This document shows, in pieces, positions 1-11,900 of a DNA stretch of 64,000 nt. The notes beneath the pieces were generated by a model. The model did no database searches. It had not been told where the DNA came from and was given only the letters and a program-made list of their open reading frames with translations. Source of the DNA: Elmis aenea (lineage: Eukaryota; Arthropoda; Insecta; Coleoptera; Elmidae); contig OX393578.1 in NCBI GenBank assembly GCA_947652605.1, forward strand, positions 59,899,415 to 59,963,414. Direction: 5' to 3'. Numbering within the stretch: the first letter of the stretch is position 1; every line of letters begins with the position of its first letter. Position numbers and translations under genes: made by a program.

Positions 1-211
1 TTTAAATTACATTTTTTATTAGTTTGAAAGGCAAGTTTTAATATATATGCTTTTTAATTTCGAGTTTAATTTTGCTTAAAAGAAAATTTAAATTGTAAGG
101 AAATTTCAAAGATAAAAAACGAAGCGCCAGTTTATAATATTTCATAAAAACACGAATTTAATATTGAATCATTATGAAGCCGTAGTTTGTGGTTAACGTG
201 TTTAATTTGAA

Positions 212-1153
212 CTTAAAGGCTAACGTCGGTCTCATAGACCGAAAATAAAATATAACAGAAAAATAAGTTTTTTAAATAATTTTAATCTGAAGTTTATAAG
301 GCAACTAGTAGACAGTATATAAAAACAATTTTAATTAAAAAATATATATATTTCGTTCGTTTTTTACAAAAAAACAACTGTATAAAAATATCCTTACAAA
401 AACGTATAAATATTTTAAATGAAACAAAAACAAACAAAAAATTTAAAAAATAAAGAAAAAACATCTGAAATAGGTTATTTACATTATAAATTAAGTAAAA
501 TTCAGGTTTAGCACTAAAAAGTATTTATAGTATAATGTAACTTTTCACTATAAAAAGTACTATATATTTGCAGAGCATTCTACCCGTAATATGCCTTTTA
601 TGTGTTCCATACACATAAACTTATTGCATATATAGCACATATCTGGTTTTTCTACTTTTTTTACTACTGCAGTAAAAGCAGCGTCCATGTGCCTGTTCAT
701 TATTTGAAACATTCAGTGTTATTTGAAAAATTTCTTGAAGGCGCCCTGGGTAGATATTTTGCAAGTGCTCTGCATCTTGCATGTGGCTCAAGTAACTCCA
801 TACCTAGTGTCTCTAAAAAAATTCTTCAAAAAGTCTTTGCAAGTAATTTTGTTGTTGTTCGTAATTTATTTTTACACTATTAGGATAATTATTACTTAAA
901 ATAAAACACTAAACCAGCAGCTCCATTACCTTTACTTTAATTACACCAAAGCTTACGTCGGTCTCTGAGACCGAAATTTGATGTAGTTAAAAAACTATAC
1001 ACGCACTTCTGCTGCCGTTTTGGCAAAAGCAACATCTACGTATAATATGAAGCTACTGAACGACCCAGCACGATATTCGAATCCATTTGTCATTTATCAG
1101 AATAATTCGGTTCCGTCGGTCTCTGAGACCGCACGTTAGCTCATAAAGGTTAA
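212..1153. mobile_element. Decayed piggyBac-like element
   Basis: Both ends are flanked by TTAA, the piggyBac target. The inverted ends share GCTAACGT(G)CGGTCTCA(T/G)AGACCG: left copy about 217-241, right copy about 1113-1138 in reverse. A third copy of the GGTCTCTGAGACC palindrome lies inside at about 960-972. The interior holds the C-terminal remnant of a minus-strand transposase. At roughly 940 bp the element has lost most of its coding region. Confidence 0.65.
580..840 (-). pseudogene. piggyBac-type transposase C-terminal remnant
   Basis: On the minus strand, about 830-745 reads LLEPHARCRALAKYLPRAP. Then 695-580 reads GRCFYCSSKKSRKTRYV followed, after a one-base frameshift, by CYICNKFMCMEH. 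That is the cysteine-rich C-terminal finger (C-x2-C ... C-x2-C ... C-x2-H) typical of piggyBac/PGBD transposases, which binds the element's subterminal DNA. There is no catalytic DDD core in the window, and stops and a frameshift interrupt it, so it is dead. Confidence 0.6.
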
Positions 1154-1170
1154 GGAACTGGAAGATATAA

Positions 1171-1624
1171 TATACAGGGTGATTAATTGGAAGCGTGCCT
1201 TCTCAATGAATATAAAATAAGTTCAAAATATCCGTGTTTGAATATTCTTGTTTTTCCATTTTCATGAAAACTACAGACAGACGCGATAAAAGTGGTTGAC
1301 AGTTAATAATATTGGCATAATATGTTGTCATTTCCAAGGCTTACTATTTAAAAATTATACAATTTTCTTTTTTAACTTCGTCGTGCCAGGTTTTTCTTGG
1401 TCTACCTCCTTTGTTTTTTCCCTGTGATCTTGCTTCATATGCTTTTCTGGTTAACCTTTCTTCTTTCATCCTATAAATGTGACCCAACCTTCCCAGCTGC
1501 CTCTCTTGTATTTTTGGTTTAACTTTATCTTTAATTGTTCTCCATGTGTTTCGTTTCTGATTCTATCTTTTTTGGTTTTTCCTTGAATTTCTAATGCACA
1601 TTTCCAATTAATCACCCTGTATAA
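1171..1624. mobile_element. TIR element with TATACAGGGTGATTAATTGG ends
   Basis: The outer 22 bases at 1171-1192 return as an exact reverse complement ending at 1624. It is 454 bp long. A TA target duplication is likely, as for Tc1/mariner-type elements. The interior is unusual because it holds a LINE coding remnant (see the minus-strand entry here), so this is either a composite or a TIR element that picked up LINE sequence. Confidence 0.6.
1360..1600 (-). pseudogene. LINE ORF2 C-terminal remnant
   Basis: Minus strand: about 1590-1500 reads LEIQGKTKKDRIRNETHGEQ. After a frameshift, about 1500-1375 reads QLGRLGHIYRMKEERLTRKA and then GGRPRKTWHDEV. The order I-Q-G-K-T-K ... GH-RM ... GRPRKTW is the familiar C-terminal end of endonuclease/RT polyproteins of insect LINEs. 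It matches in frame the end of the fragment at 42370-42700 (RFLSKIQGKTK), so both probably derive from one family. Confidence 0.6.
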
Positions 1625-2862
1625 TACACTATTTACACCGAAATTATCTCCTTTGTTTTTAGAAATGTATTCTAAAAATTGGTCCGGCATTTCTACAAGA
1701 TATTCTTCATCCTTAAACCTATTTATTGTTTATATTATGTAAATGAATTCCTTAAACAATTTAAGCAATTATTTAATCGTTATGTTTTTTACTGTAGTTA
1801 TTTTTGTGTAAATCCAGTTCCAATCTCAGGATTTTTTTTGAGCGTGCTATTAAAATTTTCCCAGACATATTCGTCGCCCAGGTTTTGTGATCACTAAACT
1901 TTATGCAGATCCCACGCTTTCGCGTCAAACTTATGTATTAATAAAACCTATTTCGAACCCCAGGCAACAACACAATCTTGGAAAATAAAAAAAAATTGCT
2001 GTGGTTTTATGCGTCCAATAAAACTTCTGCTAGGAAGTGATTTCGTTGTTACTCATGTTATAATCCGACTAATTTAATATTCCGTATTTTACAAGAACTT
2101 AAACCCGCATAAACTAGCACGGCTTTGTCCTCGTAAAATATTCAGACTTTTCAGGAATTTATTATTGTTTCACTTAAGCTGAAAGTTCGCAAGATTTAAT
2201 TTGAATTAATTAGTAGTAGCTTACAAGTTTCTGAACTAATTACGTTAATTTTATAAGGACAAAAAAATATTAAAGCAAAGTGTACACTAACAAAAAGTTT
2301 AGACGTGGGTAATATTATGTTCGTGTTATATAAATCTGCAGAAAATAATTTAAACACATTTGAAACGTCTATTTTAGCAGTGTCATAAATTTGATTGATT
2401 TAGGCCTTTTTAGTTTGTATACCCTGCAAGTGTACAAGGTGGCACCCTTAGATAGACGAAAGGGTCGCATAATTAGTTTACTTTTTGTGAGTTACATTCA
2501 GTTTTGGTCAAGCAAAACCGATAGCCCTTGGGTCATTAGATCTAATGCTTAATGTATTCTGATCTAATTTAATTACACTATATTTTATATTTAATGCAAA
2601 GTTTTTGTGCAAAAGCACATGCGATAACAATAACTATTAAGATGATATTGCTCTAATACAATTGATGACACTGTTATTAGTTTTTAGCATTTTCGTCCTA
2701 ACAATCAATATAATTATGTACATCTTTTGTATTTAAAAATGTTTTTAAAGTAACTTAAAAATTGGGTTGAATATGCAAGAGTAAATGCTTAAATTTTTCT
2801 AAATATTAAGGTACAATACATACCCGATAAAAGCAACCATTGAAAAATCAACTTTCTTTCAA

Positions 2863-3242
2863 TTCAGTTAAAATAATACACAGTGTGTTTTTTATGCTCG
2901 GTCCAATTGGTCAGAAAAACATATAGCTTATAGATGAAAATAGAACGTTATATGACATTTAAAACAAATTATCGAGATATTTCCAAAGCCAACTAATTAA
3001 TTTCTATTAAATATTTTGTTTGTGCCCATTAATTGTCATGAAAAACGTAATAACTCGAGAAATATTAATTTTAGACATACTAGACCTTTAACAAATTTTA
3101 AAGATAATTGAATTATCGATAAGAATATGTAAAAATATATAGGGTGTTCTATTTAAAAAAATTGTCTTATGCGTGTTTGAAGTTTAACCAATTGGACCGA
3201 GCATGAAAAACACCCTGCGTATTATTTTACAATTTTAACTGA
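2863..3242. mobile_element. MITE with about 50-bp inverted repeats
   Basis: Left arm 2863-2912 (TCAGTTAAAA... ATGCTCGGTCCAATTGGT) and right arm 3186-3242 in reverse complement, with one gap of about four bases. No coding sequence. The middle contains TATAGGGTGTTCTATTT, which recurs at 3450-3470 inside a second, diverged block (3260-3480), so parts of this element type are repeated side by side. Confidence 0.6.
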
Positions 3243-3259
3243 TCAGCAATCACTATGAT

Positions 3260-3480
3260 ACAATTTTCGAAGAGAGCTTCAAAGGAATTCGTTCTGAAAT
3301 TGCTATGTTGTGAAATATCAATATTTTCTGAGTCCTGTTTCTGTCAAAACTTTCATAAAAACTAAAATAACTCAAAAACGATTAATTTTAGACAAATAGA
3401 ACCGTATACATTTTGAAAGACAATTTAATTCTGCATCTAAAAAGTGCAAAATATACAGGGTGTTCTATTTGAGAAAACAA
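3260..3480. repeat. Diverged second copy of the 2940-3160 repeat block
   Basis: The segment TTTTAGACAAATAGAACCG ... ATACAGGGTGTTCTATTTG parallels TTTTAGACATACTAGACC ... ATATAGGGTGTTCTATTT at 3069-3156, in the same orientation and spacing. This is a dispersed non-coding repeat with ACAGGGTGT ends; the class is unknown. Confidence 0.45.
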
Positions 3481-5175
3481 AGTGACGTATCGGTACGCAA
3501 AAACAAAACAATGTGTATAGTTGAAAATAATTTTAGGTTATGTAGTAAATTACCAAAAACAATTTTATATACTTTTTTTTGTAAAGTTGCCACAAGACGA
3601 GATATTGATCCGCTACGTTACTTTTTGTACACTCTGTATCTTTGTCGAGTTACTTTTTACTGTTATAACTGTACATTTCTTACTTAAAAAATATCTTGAC
3701 GTTTTATTAATGTAATGGGAAGACTTGTAATAACAAAGCTATTTTAAATAAAATTTTACTTGCTGCCAAAGGCTTTACTACATTTAACAAAATTTTTGCC
3801 TGAAATACGATAGACAAAACATACTCTGCTTGATATTAAAACAACTGCAGAATATGTGAAATTTTATTATGAGTTAGAGTTTAATAAAGTTTAAATTTAC
3901 AATTCAGTTATTTACTTTAAAGCTGAAGTTTTTATTTTGTATACAAATATTTTAATCCGCTTAGATACATTTCAATTATTAAACAGAAATACAAAAGTTT
4001 GACGCATAAGCTGTGTGGAATTGTTTTTCGTTGTGGAAGCTTTCGATCATTTATATTAATTGCTTTTTACCACGCAAAAATAGTTATACATAGATACAAA
4101 TTTGTCTGGGCGTTAAAAATTTCTAAAGCAAACGAAATGAAAGAAATATCTTAATGTGTAGCGAACAATTTTCTACAGTAACTTTTGAAATGTTCTAACC
4201 GGAAACAGCGTTTTGTTTCTACAACAAAACACATGCAAAAGGATGTGCTCTAAAAAATTATGAAGCTTTGTTTATTTTTCAGCACAAAGATATCCCGGAG
4301 GGGATAAGTACTTAACATGCATGAAAAGTACTGGAAATTCAGAGCCAAGACGATAAACTCCAGAAGAATTATTAAAGCAAATGTTTTCTCGGAAAGAAGG
4401 AGAAAAACCGAGATATTAAAATAAAAAATTAAAGCACGCTTTTGATCATAATCAACACGAACGGTGTATATATAATATTCGCTAACACGCTTTTGAAAAT
4501 CTGGAATTGTTTAAGTCGAATTAAGCTGACATTCCTTCAACTTTCCCGGAAATTATGTCATATAAAAAAAATGCAGATTCATTTATTTTTATATTTTTCG
4601 GATTTTAAGCATATTTCTAAGCTTCTGAACGAAAATTACAAAAAAGATGAGATTTTCGGTCGTCACAAATTATGGAATATCATCAACTTGTAACATAAAT
4701 CTTTTTATTTTTGCAATTTTGCCCGAATCAACCAAAAGAACATCTATAAAAACTACATATATCGCAAAAAATTTATTAGTCTCCTAAACATGTTTTTAAC
4801 CAATAAAAAATATTGATGACTCTATATGATTTTGACGTCATATTTATTGGGTAATGAAAATAAATGAATCTGAACAGAATGGAAGTCGACTGTCAGCTTA
4901 AGAAAATAACTATGTTTTCTCTGTTTTTGAAGCAGTTGAACCTAGTAAATCATAATTTCTATAATGGCAGATTATTCATACAAAAATAGGTTCAAAACTT
5001 ATTAGTGCTTTAATATACAGAGAGCAATTAGATATAAACACGAATTTATTTATAAGAAATGTAGAAGACTTGTGTATAAGATGCTAAACAACTTTAACGT
5101 ATTTGACCAATTCATACAGATACTGTATACAAAACATTTAACAAAGCTAAAATTGCTTTTATATTACATTATAGT

Positions 5176-5613
5176 TTAAGACATTCCAATCAAGAAGTCA
5201 ATATGCGCTGATTTACTCTCGTTGATTCTTACTGTCCACCTCTTAGTCCAATCGGTTACTCTGTTGCATGCTTCTTGAAGTTTAGCAGCGGTTTCTACTT
5301 TGTCATTACCAATTCCCAAGATGGCTGTATCGTCAGCAAAAGTTGCAATTGTGACGTTCTGAATCTGTGGAATGTCACAAGTGTACAGCAAGTAAAAGAT
5401 AGGTCCCAAAACACTGCCTTGGGGTACTCCTGCATTTATATTTCTCATGTTCGAGTAATCTCTTTCTTGCTTGAAAAGAAACATTCGATCGGATATGTAA
5501 GATTTTAATATTTTGACATATTGTTTTGGCAACATGTTCTTTAGCTTCTTCTCTAGTTCTTCATGCCAGACTTCGTCAAACGCCTTGGCTACATCTAGGA
5601 ATATGGCTGAGCA
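5176..5613 (-). pseudogene. LINE reverse transcriptase fragment (Jockey-like)
   Basis: Minus strand. It begins SAIFLDVAKAFDEVWHEELE, then the fingers/palm motif NAGVPQGSVLGPIFYLLYT, then the catalytic box FADDTAILG, and stops after KRWTVRINESKSAHIDF. These are RT motifs in the usual order (LD..KAFD, PQGSVLGP, FADD). It is open for about 145 codons but has no endonuclease and no C-terminus, so it is a 5'- and 3'-truncated insertion. A sister copy at 40640-41050 starts at the same point of the protein. Confidence 0.85.
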
Positions 5614-6520
5614 TATTTAAGATATAACGTAATGAATTTAAGTGGCCATTGCCCTGAACTATAAAATTGGTTGGGAGTTGAATTGAAAAATATTATATGC
5701 GAAAAGAGGCCAATTTTCTAATCCCTAATATCATTAAGTATAATATACATACTTGCATTATAGTATCTATATTTTAGTAAGTTAAGCTTAGCTTGCATTA
5801 TTTTATACATTGTTGGATTATAAAGGCGGTTCATTATTATAAATAACTTTAATTAAAAATCACTTTTACGTTTTTCACACAACACTCAGGGCCAGAAAAG
5901 CAGTTGGCCAATAATATATAGCACATTAACTAGTTTAGCAACACCCACATGTTTCAAGTAAGCCTGGTTTCAAGTTTTTCTGTGAGTTTCGCCAAGATAA
6001 GTGCTTTTAAAGCTTGCAACACGAAACGGTCTAATAATTTTCAGGAGACCAAGTAAATTAAGTCGCATTTAAATTAAATACCTTAAAATATAGTACAGCA
6101 ATTTCTAAAACCCTTTAATCTACAGTGGCTTTACGTAAATCTGAAGTTTATTAAAACGCTAACCAAGTTGTAAATAAAATTATTTACTTTGAGAACATAG
6201 TCTGTGGTTTGTTTAAGCTTTTGTGTTTTGGGATCTAGGAGAGTAAGGTTATAATGCTGCAGTGGATGCGAATTTTGGAAAAGTATAATTGCTACTTATT
6301 TTTATTGTAGATTCACAAATACTAAATAGTTATGTATATAGTGGATAGGTACTTTTCATTGTTGCTGCAAGAACAAATTACTAGTATGCTAAAAGAAAAA
6401 ATGTGTAGTCTATAACGATCTGTGGATTAAATATTTTTTATTAGTTTTAAATATATCACTACACTTTCTTTTAATCAATTCCACTCGCTATGGGCCTGTC
6501 TGTTAGTAAGTCTGTCGTCC

Positions 6521-6872
6521 AGTACTCAATAATAGTATATTTCATAACAAGTGCGTATTTCCACGAGTGCGTAATTGCTTTACAACTCGTGTTATGTAGC
6601 TTACTTTTTCTACGATCACTTAATACCTATGATTTTAACGGTTTTTTGGCTAATGTACACATGTAATTACGTTGTCTTGTCAAGTTTAACGTAAGCCTAC
6701 TTTGACAATTCTAGTCAAGTGTGCGTTTTGCTTACCGCGTTATAACTCACTTACTAGGCATGCAGAAAGCGTTTGACGTGAGTCTACTTTGATAATTTTT
6801 TTTAAAATTGTGCTTTTTGCTTACCGTACGTAAGGACCCACTTACTATGCATGCAGGCGTACGGTAAGAGTA
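6521..6872. repeat. Dispersed repeat B, copy 1
   Basis: Non-coding, about 350 bp. It contains CACTCACT-type and ACTCGTG inverted motifs and two related sub-blocks around GCTTACCG...ACTTACTA(G/T)GCATGCAG. An opposite-orientation copy lies at 54985-55328, with long shared runs such as AATTACGTTGTCTTGTCAA. Probably a MITE; the target duplication is not resolved. Confidence 0.6.
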
Positions 6873-7061
6873 ATTTACATTAGTGTTAGTGGTCGTGGAA
6901 AAACTAATTTATATGCTGTAGGAGATGTAGGTACAACATTTTAAAAATAGGAAACTACTCCATGACTCTTTAAAAAAAGTTTGAAAAGCAATAATTGTAA
7001 AATATTAATTTATCCTGTTTGCTGTAAGAAATCAGTGCGTTAATACAGGTTTTTGTTTCAG

Positions 7062-7204
7062 TGTGACGAATTATTTTCTTGTGAATCTCTCTGTGGCCGA
7101 CCTATTGGTGACGTTAGTTTGTATGCCGATGGCTGTATGGGACTCGTACACCATGTTGTGGTACTTTGGAGAAATTACTTGCAAAGTTACCAAATATCTA
7201 CAAG
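7062..7204 (+). CDS. Peptide GPCR, exon with TM2, ECL1 and start of TM3
   Basis: Internal exon of a rhodopsin-family receptor that would sit in the plasma membrane and signal through G proteins. The acceptor is TTTTGTTTCAG ending at 7061 and the donor is CAAG|GTAAGA. It encodes 47 complete residues. TM2 carries the typical NLSVADLLVTL segment. ECL1 has the W-x-F-G type motif (WYFG). The TM3 cysteine that normally pairs with ECL2 follows at exon residue 40. The exon starts with the third base of a codon, probably ending the common (R)T-V-T-N-Y-F sequence, so a TM1 exon must precede it; I could not find it upstream in this window. It ends in phase 1 and joins the exon at 18244 to give YLQAVSV. 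The residues resemble orexin/allatotropin and other neuropeptide receptors. The exact ligand class is inference. Confidence 0.9.
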
Positions 7205-8045
7205 GTAAGACTGTTTATGTTTTTTTTTTTTTTTGTAATGTACTTTTGTGGTTAATATTCGAGTTGTTTTACAAAAAAAAAATTAAAAAGCAATTGCTTT
7301 GTCTTATTGTAAGCCTCAGTTAAGAATAATGTCATCTTAACTGCTTTTCTCCTGACAAAAAGAAGGTTTTCTCATTCTACAATGCGGTTTTATTCATGTA
7401 ATTAAAGACGATTATAAAACCCATTTCAAATACTTCCTATTAAAACGATAATTGTTTCCTAAATTGAATTCAAAACTAAATGACGTCAGAAATGTGTAAA
7501 TAAGGATTTTTAATCTACAAAAACAATGAATAAAAATTGCATCGGAAATTGGTTTGAGAAATTAATTATTTTTCCTGAATGAAATGGAAAATTAAACTTT
7601 TTATGTAAACCACAACGGTAAAACAAAATTTCTATTGTTTCTATTCTGACGGAAATAAAAACAAAATTGAGTGTTGTGTACACACTTCATTGTATCAGTA
7701 GTAATTTAGCAAAACGATTTGTGTTCAACGTGTGTGGTTTTTCTTCTTGGGCAGGTCTAGGAGGAAGTATTTTTGTTGTAGTAAAAGATGGAGTCGTTTT
7801 AAACTTTGCCATCGCTGTTCTTCAAATTTGAAAACCCCATTCTCAACTTTTTTCCACTTGGACTTCATCTTCATAAGCAAAATTTTTATTTCTAATTTGA
7901 TCCACTTCATCAAATAACCGACGAGTTTTAGCCACGTCACTTTAGTTAGACACATATTTTTTTAAGCCAATTAATTATACAAATATTAGACTTAAAATAA
8001 TATACCTAAGCCCATTTGAAATGATGTTTAAAGGTTAAAGTTAAA

Positions 8046-8320
8046 AGCTAGAAGTTAGTTAGACGTTAGAAGTTAGAAGTTAGAAGTTAGAAGTTAGAAG
8101 TTAGAAGTTAGAAGTTAGAAGTTAGAAGTTAGAAGTTAGAAGTTAGAAGTTAGAAGTTAGAAGTTAGAAGTTAGAAGTTAGAAGTTAGAAGTTAGAAGTT
8201 TGAAGTTTGAAGTTTGAAGTTTGAAGTTTGAAGTTTGAAGTTTGAAGTTTAAAGTTTAAAATTACAATTTAAAGTTTAAAGTTAAAGTTTAAAGTTAAAG
8301 TTTAAAGTTAAAGTTTAAAG
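8046..8320. repeat. Heptanucleotide tandem tract with three variant zones
   Basis: About 19 copies of GTTAGAA (8065-8197), then 7 copies of GTTTGAA (8198-8246), then degenerate GTTTAAA copies to about 8320. The zones follow each other without mixing, which suggests stepwise mutation of the unit followed by local expansion. It lies in intron 1 of the receptor gene. Confidence 0.95.
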
Positions 8321-9174
8321 AAGAGACAGATTCCGTATTATTTAAAACAAAAAGGTCTAGTGACAATAATTAAAAAGCAACCTAGCAACCAGTCAAAACA
8401 TTCACTTCAATTGTTTTTTTTAATGATGACGAATATCCTGATAGGATTTAAAAACTGTACACTACACTTTAAACTTTATACCATAGAACATGCTTTTGTT
8501 CATTAAGTTTTAACAAGAGTATTAAATAACTACAACCTTAGCAAAATAAGCTTCCTAAATACTAAATAACGTTAGTGAAAGGGATATCTCTGCTGCCATC
8601 GCCCGGCTATGCGTGAAAGCCTAATTTTGTTACACAAACAATGAAGTTCCGCAATATATATCAGCTAACAGACGGTTTCCGGAACAATATTGTTTAGGAA
8701 CAACTATTGTGTCTGTAAAAGTGTTGGATTTTGATTGTCTAAGGGTTGAGTTGTGTCAAGAAAAGTGAAAATGAACAAGAGATTACCAATTATGGCACAT
8801 TATTAACTCAAGTTTTGTCATCTGGGGGACTTTCTTGAAATATTACATACATGTGTTTATTTAATTTTGGATTTCTCTTAATATTGTATGCAATTATTAT
8901 GGTTTTGTGTTAGATTTCCATACTTTTTCTTTATGTTTGATAACGTTTTTATATCAAAACAAGAACAAAAAAATCTTTAGAAGTTCCTAAGTCTCCATAA
9001 AAAAATAACATTCAATAAATTTTTTTGGCAATGTCTGAGGTTTCTGTATCGTGTTACTTCTGTTGGTCAACAAAATTTGTCGGTGATATAATGTACGAGT
9101 TCAAGCTTGAATTTTTGGGAATAAAAATTTTGTTTATAATTTTTTGGGATACATTTTAAATATGTTCAAAGTAA

Positions 9175-9302
9175 CCACCTTTGGTAATAATTCACTTCGC
9201 CATTCTTATAACTGTACACTCCCTAATATCTCCCAACCAATCTTCTATAGAAATACTTGCAAAATCTTTGTGAACAGCAGGATCAATATCTTTCTCAGAC
9301 AA
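9175..9302 (-). pseudogene. Tc1/mariner-type transposase C-terminal remnant
   Basis: Minus strand, about 40 codons with one internal stop. It reads SEKDIDPAVHKDF, IEDWLGDIRECTVIRM, then GGYFEHI and a stop. A short helix with R-x-x-C followed by GG-(H/Y)-FEH-(L/I) is a frequent C-terminus of mariner-like transposases. The catalytic domain is absent. The assignment rests on this short tail only. Confidence 0.35.
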
Positions 9303-11900
9303 GAAATGTCTTTATAAGTCAAACATAATGACTATAAGTTAGACATTGCCCAATTCAAAATAGGCCGGGTCAGTTGGACCCGGTCGGTAGTTTTAGCAGC
9401 ATTATTTTTTTGGTAGATGCAAGGTTAAGAGATTAATAAACTAGGTGCTAATTAATTTGACTTGGCAATTATAATTCAAATGGCAGGTTAAGAACTGAAT
9501 AGGACATGAAGGAACGGATATTGTTTTTTGCGGGCTTTTTTATTCAATACATTTAGTTTGACCCTAGCGGATCCCCATACCGCGCCTAGTTCTGACCGGA
9601 GTTTGTAAAATTTATCCGACCACTTTCCAACTAAGTCATCCCCAGGCGCTGTAACACTTGACCCAACGCATTCAGACAAAACGTTGAAATAAGTTGAACT
9701 GTAACAACGACTTATTAACTTTTAACCAAGCACAAACAGTCTTATCGTTCGTGATTTTTCCCCGAAGGATATAAACAGTATTATTAGCTTTTTTGTTCTC
9801 TTTTATTGGCAGTTGCTGTATTCTGCAACAGTATAGTTTGGACGTCGATTCGATTGGTCTTGATTAAATTCCTAAGATATCTGCTGCCAGCAGTAGCCTC
9901 AGAATTTATAAACAGAGAAGCACTGATTTTTTTTGCAATGCTAATCATAGTTTGAATAAATTTTGCTTTAGCCTTGATCAAGAGTCTTTCATTAAGTAAA
10001 AAAAAAACAAACGAATTTACAAAAACTGTGGTAGTATTTACTGCCGGTAACTGATGTGTACCAGTTTCTAATAATTACGGTCACCATACGTTCTTCATTA
10101 TACAGGACAGTCCTTTGTTTCAAAGTTATGTCCGTTAGATTTATTATTTTTTGAACACTTAGTTTTTTCCTTTATTTTTGGCAATAAATTAATTGTTGTT
10201 TATTGAGCCGGCCACACATGAAACAATTGTATTGATGATAGTGTAAGAATCCTTCCAGTCCAGCTGATAACGAAGTTATACAGTAAAAAAAAATTGTTTT
10301 ATATATATTCCATACGAGTCAAAAACTTTAAAGAAATTTGTGTTGTCTAAGATGTTGATTCTATTACCGGCTTTGGTAATGATTTTAAAACTGCTCAAAG
10401 TATACTTTTTGGAGCAGGAGAAATGTCCTACAATTCTCAAAAACTTTTTTAATTATCCCTCCACTGAAGCACGGTTTCTTTTCCATTGTCAAGCTACAAC
10501 CTTTGATAAACATATTCTGAAAACTGCATTTCAAAATATTTCAATGTGCGAAACTTTCGTTAAACTTCAACTGTTAGAACGTAAAAGTTACTCAGAAATG
10601 TAGAAAAATAAATTTCACAATTGGAAAAATATCACTATCAAAATACACAATAAATCACTTTATTAATTAAACTTTGGTTGATTATCTATTCAAAAAATGA
10701 TTGAAATTGATCTAATTATTTTATTTCAAATAGTTTGCTATAGGTTTTTGCTCGGTGGTTCTATTAGTCCTTTCATTTTGCAAGAAAATATGGTCATTGT
10801 ATTTATAATATATAAAAATCTATTGAGTGCAAAGGCAAACTGCAGAAGCCAACCAGTTTGTTTTTATATCTGTATACAAAGTGTTTGATTAATTAATGCC
10901 ATTTAAGCAAGTTTGAAAACAAATTTACAAAGTTAGTTAAAAAGATAGATGTTTAGCTTCAAGATGTTAATGTTTTTTTGCACACTATAGGGAGGTTTAT
11001 TCGCTTACATCCAAAATATTCTTAGCTAATGTATTCCAAGATTACGAGAGGCACACATACAATCAAGTATTGGTACTTTAAATAAACTTAAAATAATTAA
11101 TTTATTCTTAATTCACAACAAAATTATTCAAATACACAAAATTGACGAATTTTAAATATTGAAAATTCAGTGAATCTGCTGTTTGTATTAAATTTTCAGA
11201 TATCTCATTTACAAATTGTTGACAGTTGTTAAGTTGTCAGTTGATGCAAACGTACAACATTGGGATCATAATTAGATGATTGAGCACTTTTTTATTGACA
11301 AGACAGTCGATTTTTTCGTACTTCAAACTCTGATCTGCACGAGTAAGGGAGAAATCGTCAGCCAAAGCTTTGGTGGCGGTAATATTTACCTAAAACTATG
11401 ATTAGCAAGTTTAAATCAAGAAAAATATTGTTTGAAACACTAAAAGTTAGTTTGGTCGAAGAACGAAAGAGCTTAGCCAACTATTTTCCACGAAGCGACA
11501 AAAGTAGATAATCTTAGAATTCTTTGAAATGACCAAATGGCGCTTGCTAATTAAACAAAAACAATCACGAAAAGAAGCACTTTTCAGTTCTAAGGACACT
11601 CCGTTGTATTTACTCTTTAATGTAATTAGCAGAGTAGCTGTAGTTTTTCATTTCCAACTTTTATAAACATTTATTTAAGAAGTAAAAAGTTTTTTCGTTC
11701 TTTCATAAGTTGCCCATCTTGAATGGTAATTTTTTTTGGAAAACTAATTTAAAACCTAAAGAAATCTTTAAATAATGTAAATTCATACCAAACACTCTTT
11801 TTAATTTAATGTTGAATTTACAAAGTTAAAAGCTCATTTTTTAAATGTATTTCAAAGCTAGTTGCTTTCTGCCTTTAAACTTGGGAGAAATAAGTTGCGT

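Larger units (their letters stand above)
1625..7061. other. Upstream region without host coding sequence
   Basis: Between the listed repeats (2863-3480, 5176-5613, 6521-6872) I see only AT-rich, non-coding sequence: 1700-2860, 3730-5170, 5640-6520 and 6880-7061. The short open frames here have no recognisable domains or codon bias. I searched for a TM1 exon ending in phase 2 (…RT|VTNYF) and found none, so this stretch is either the preceding intron or contains an exon I cannot recognise. Confidence 0.5.

Noticed and set aside
4442..4693. 83-codon open frame considered as a receptor TM1 exon
   Set aside because: Lacks the TM1 asparagine context (GN..V) and a donor in phase 2.
7725..7955. 76-codon minus-strand frame, Lys-rich
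   Set aside because: Low-complexity composition from AT-rich intron; no motif.
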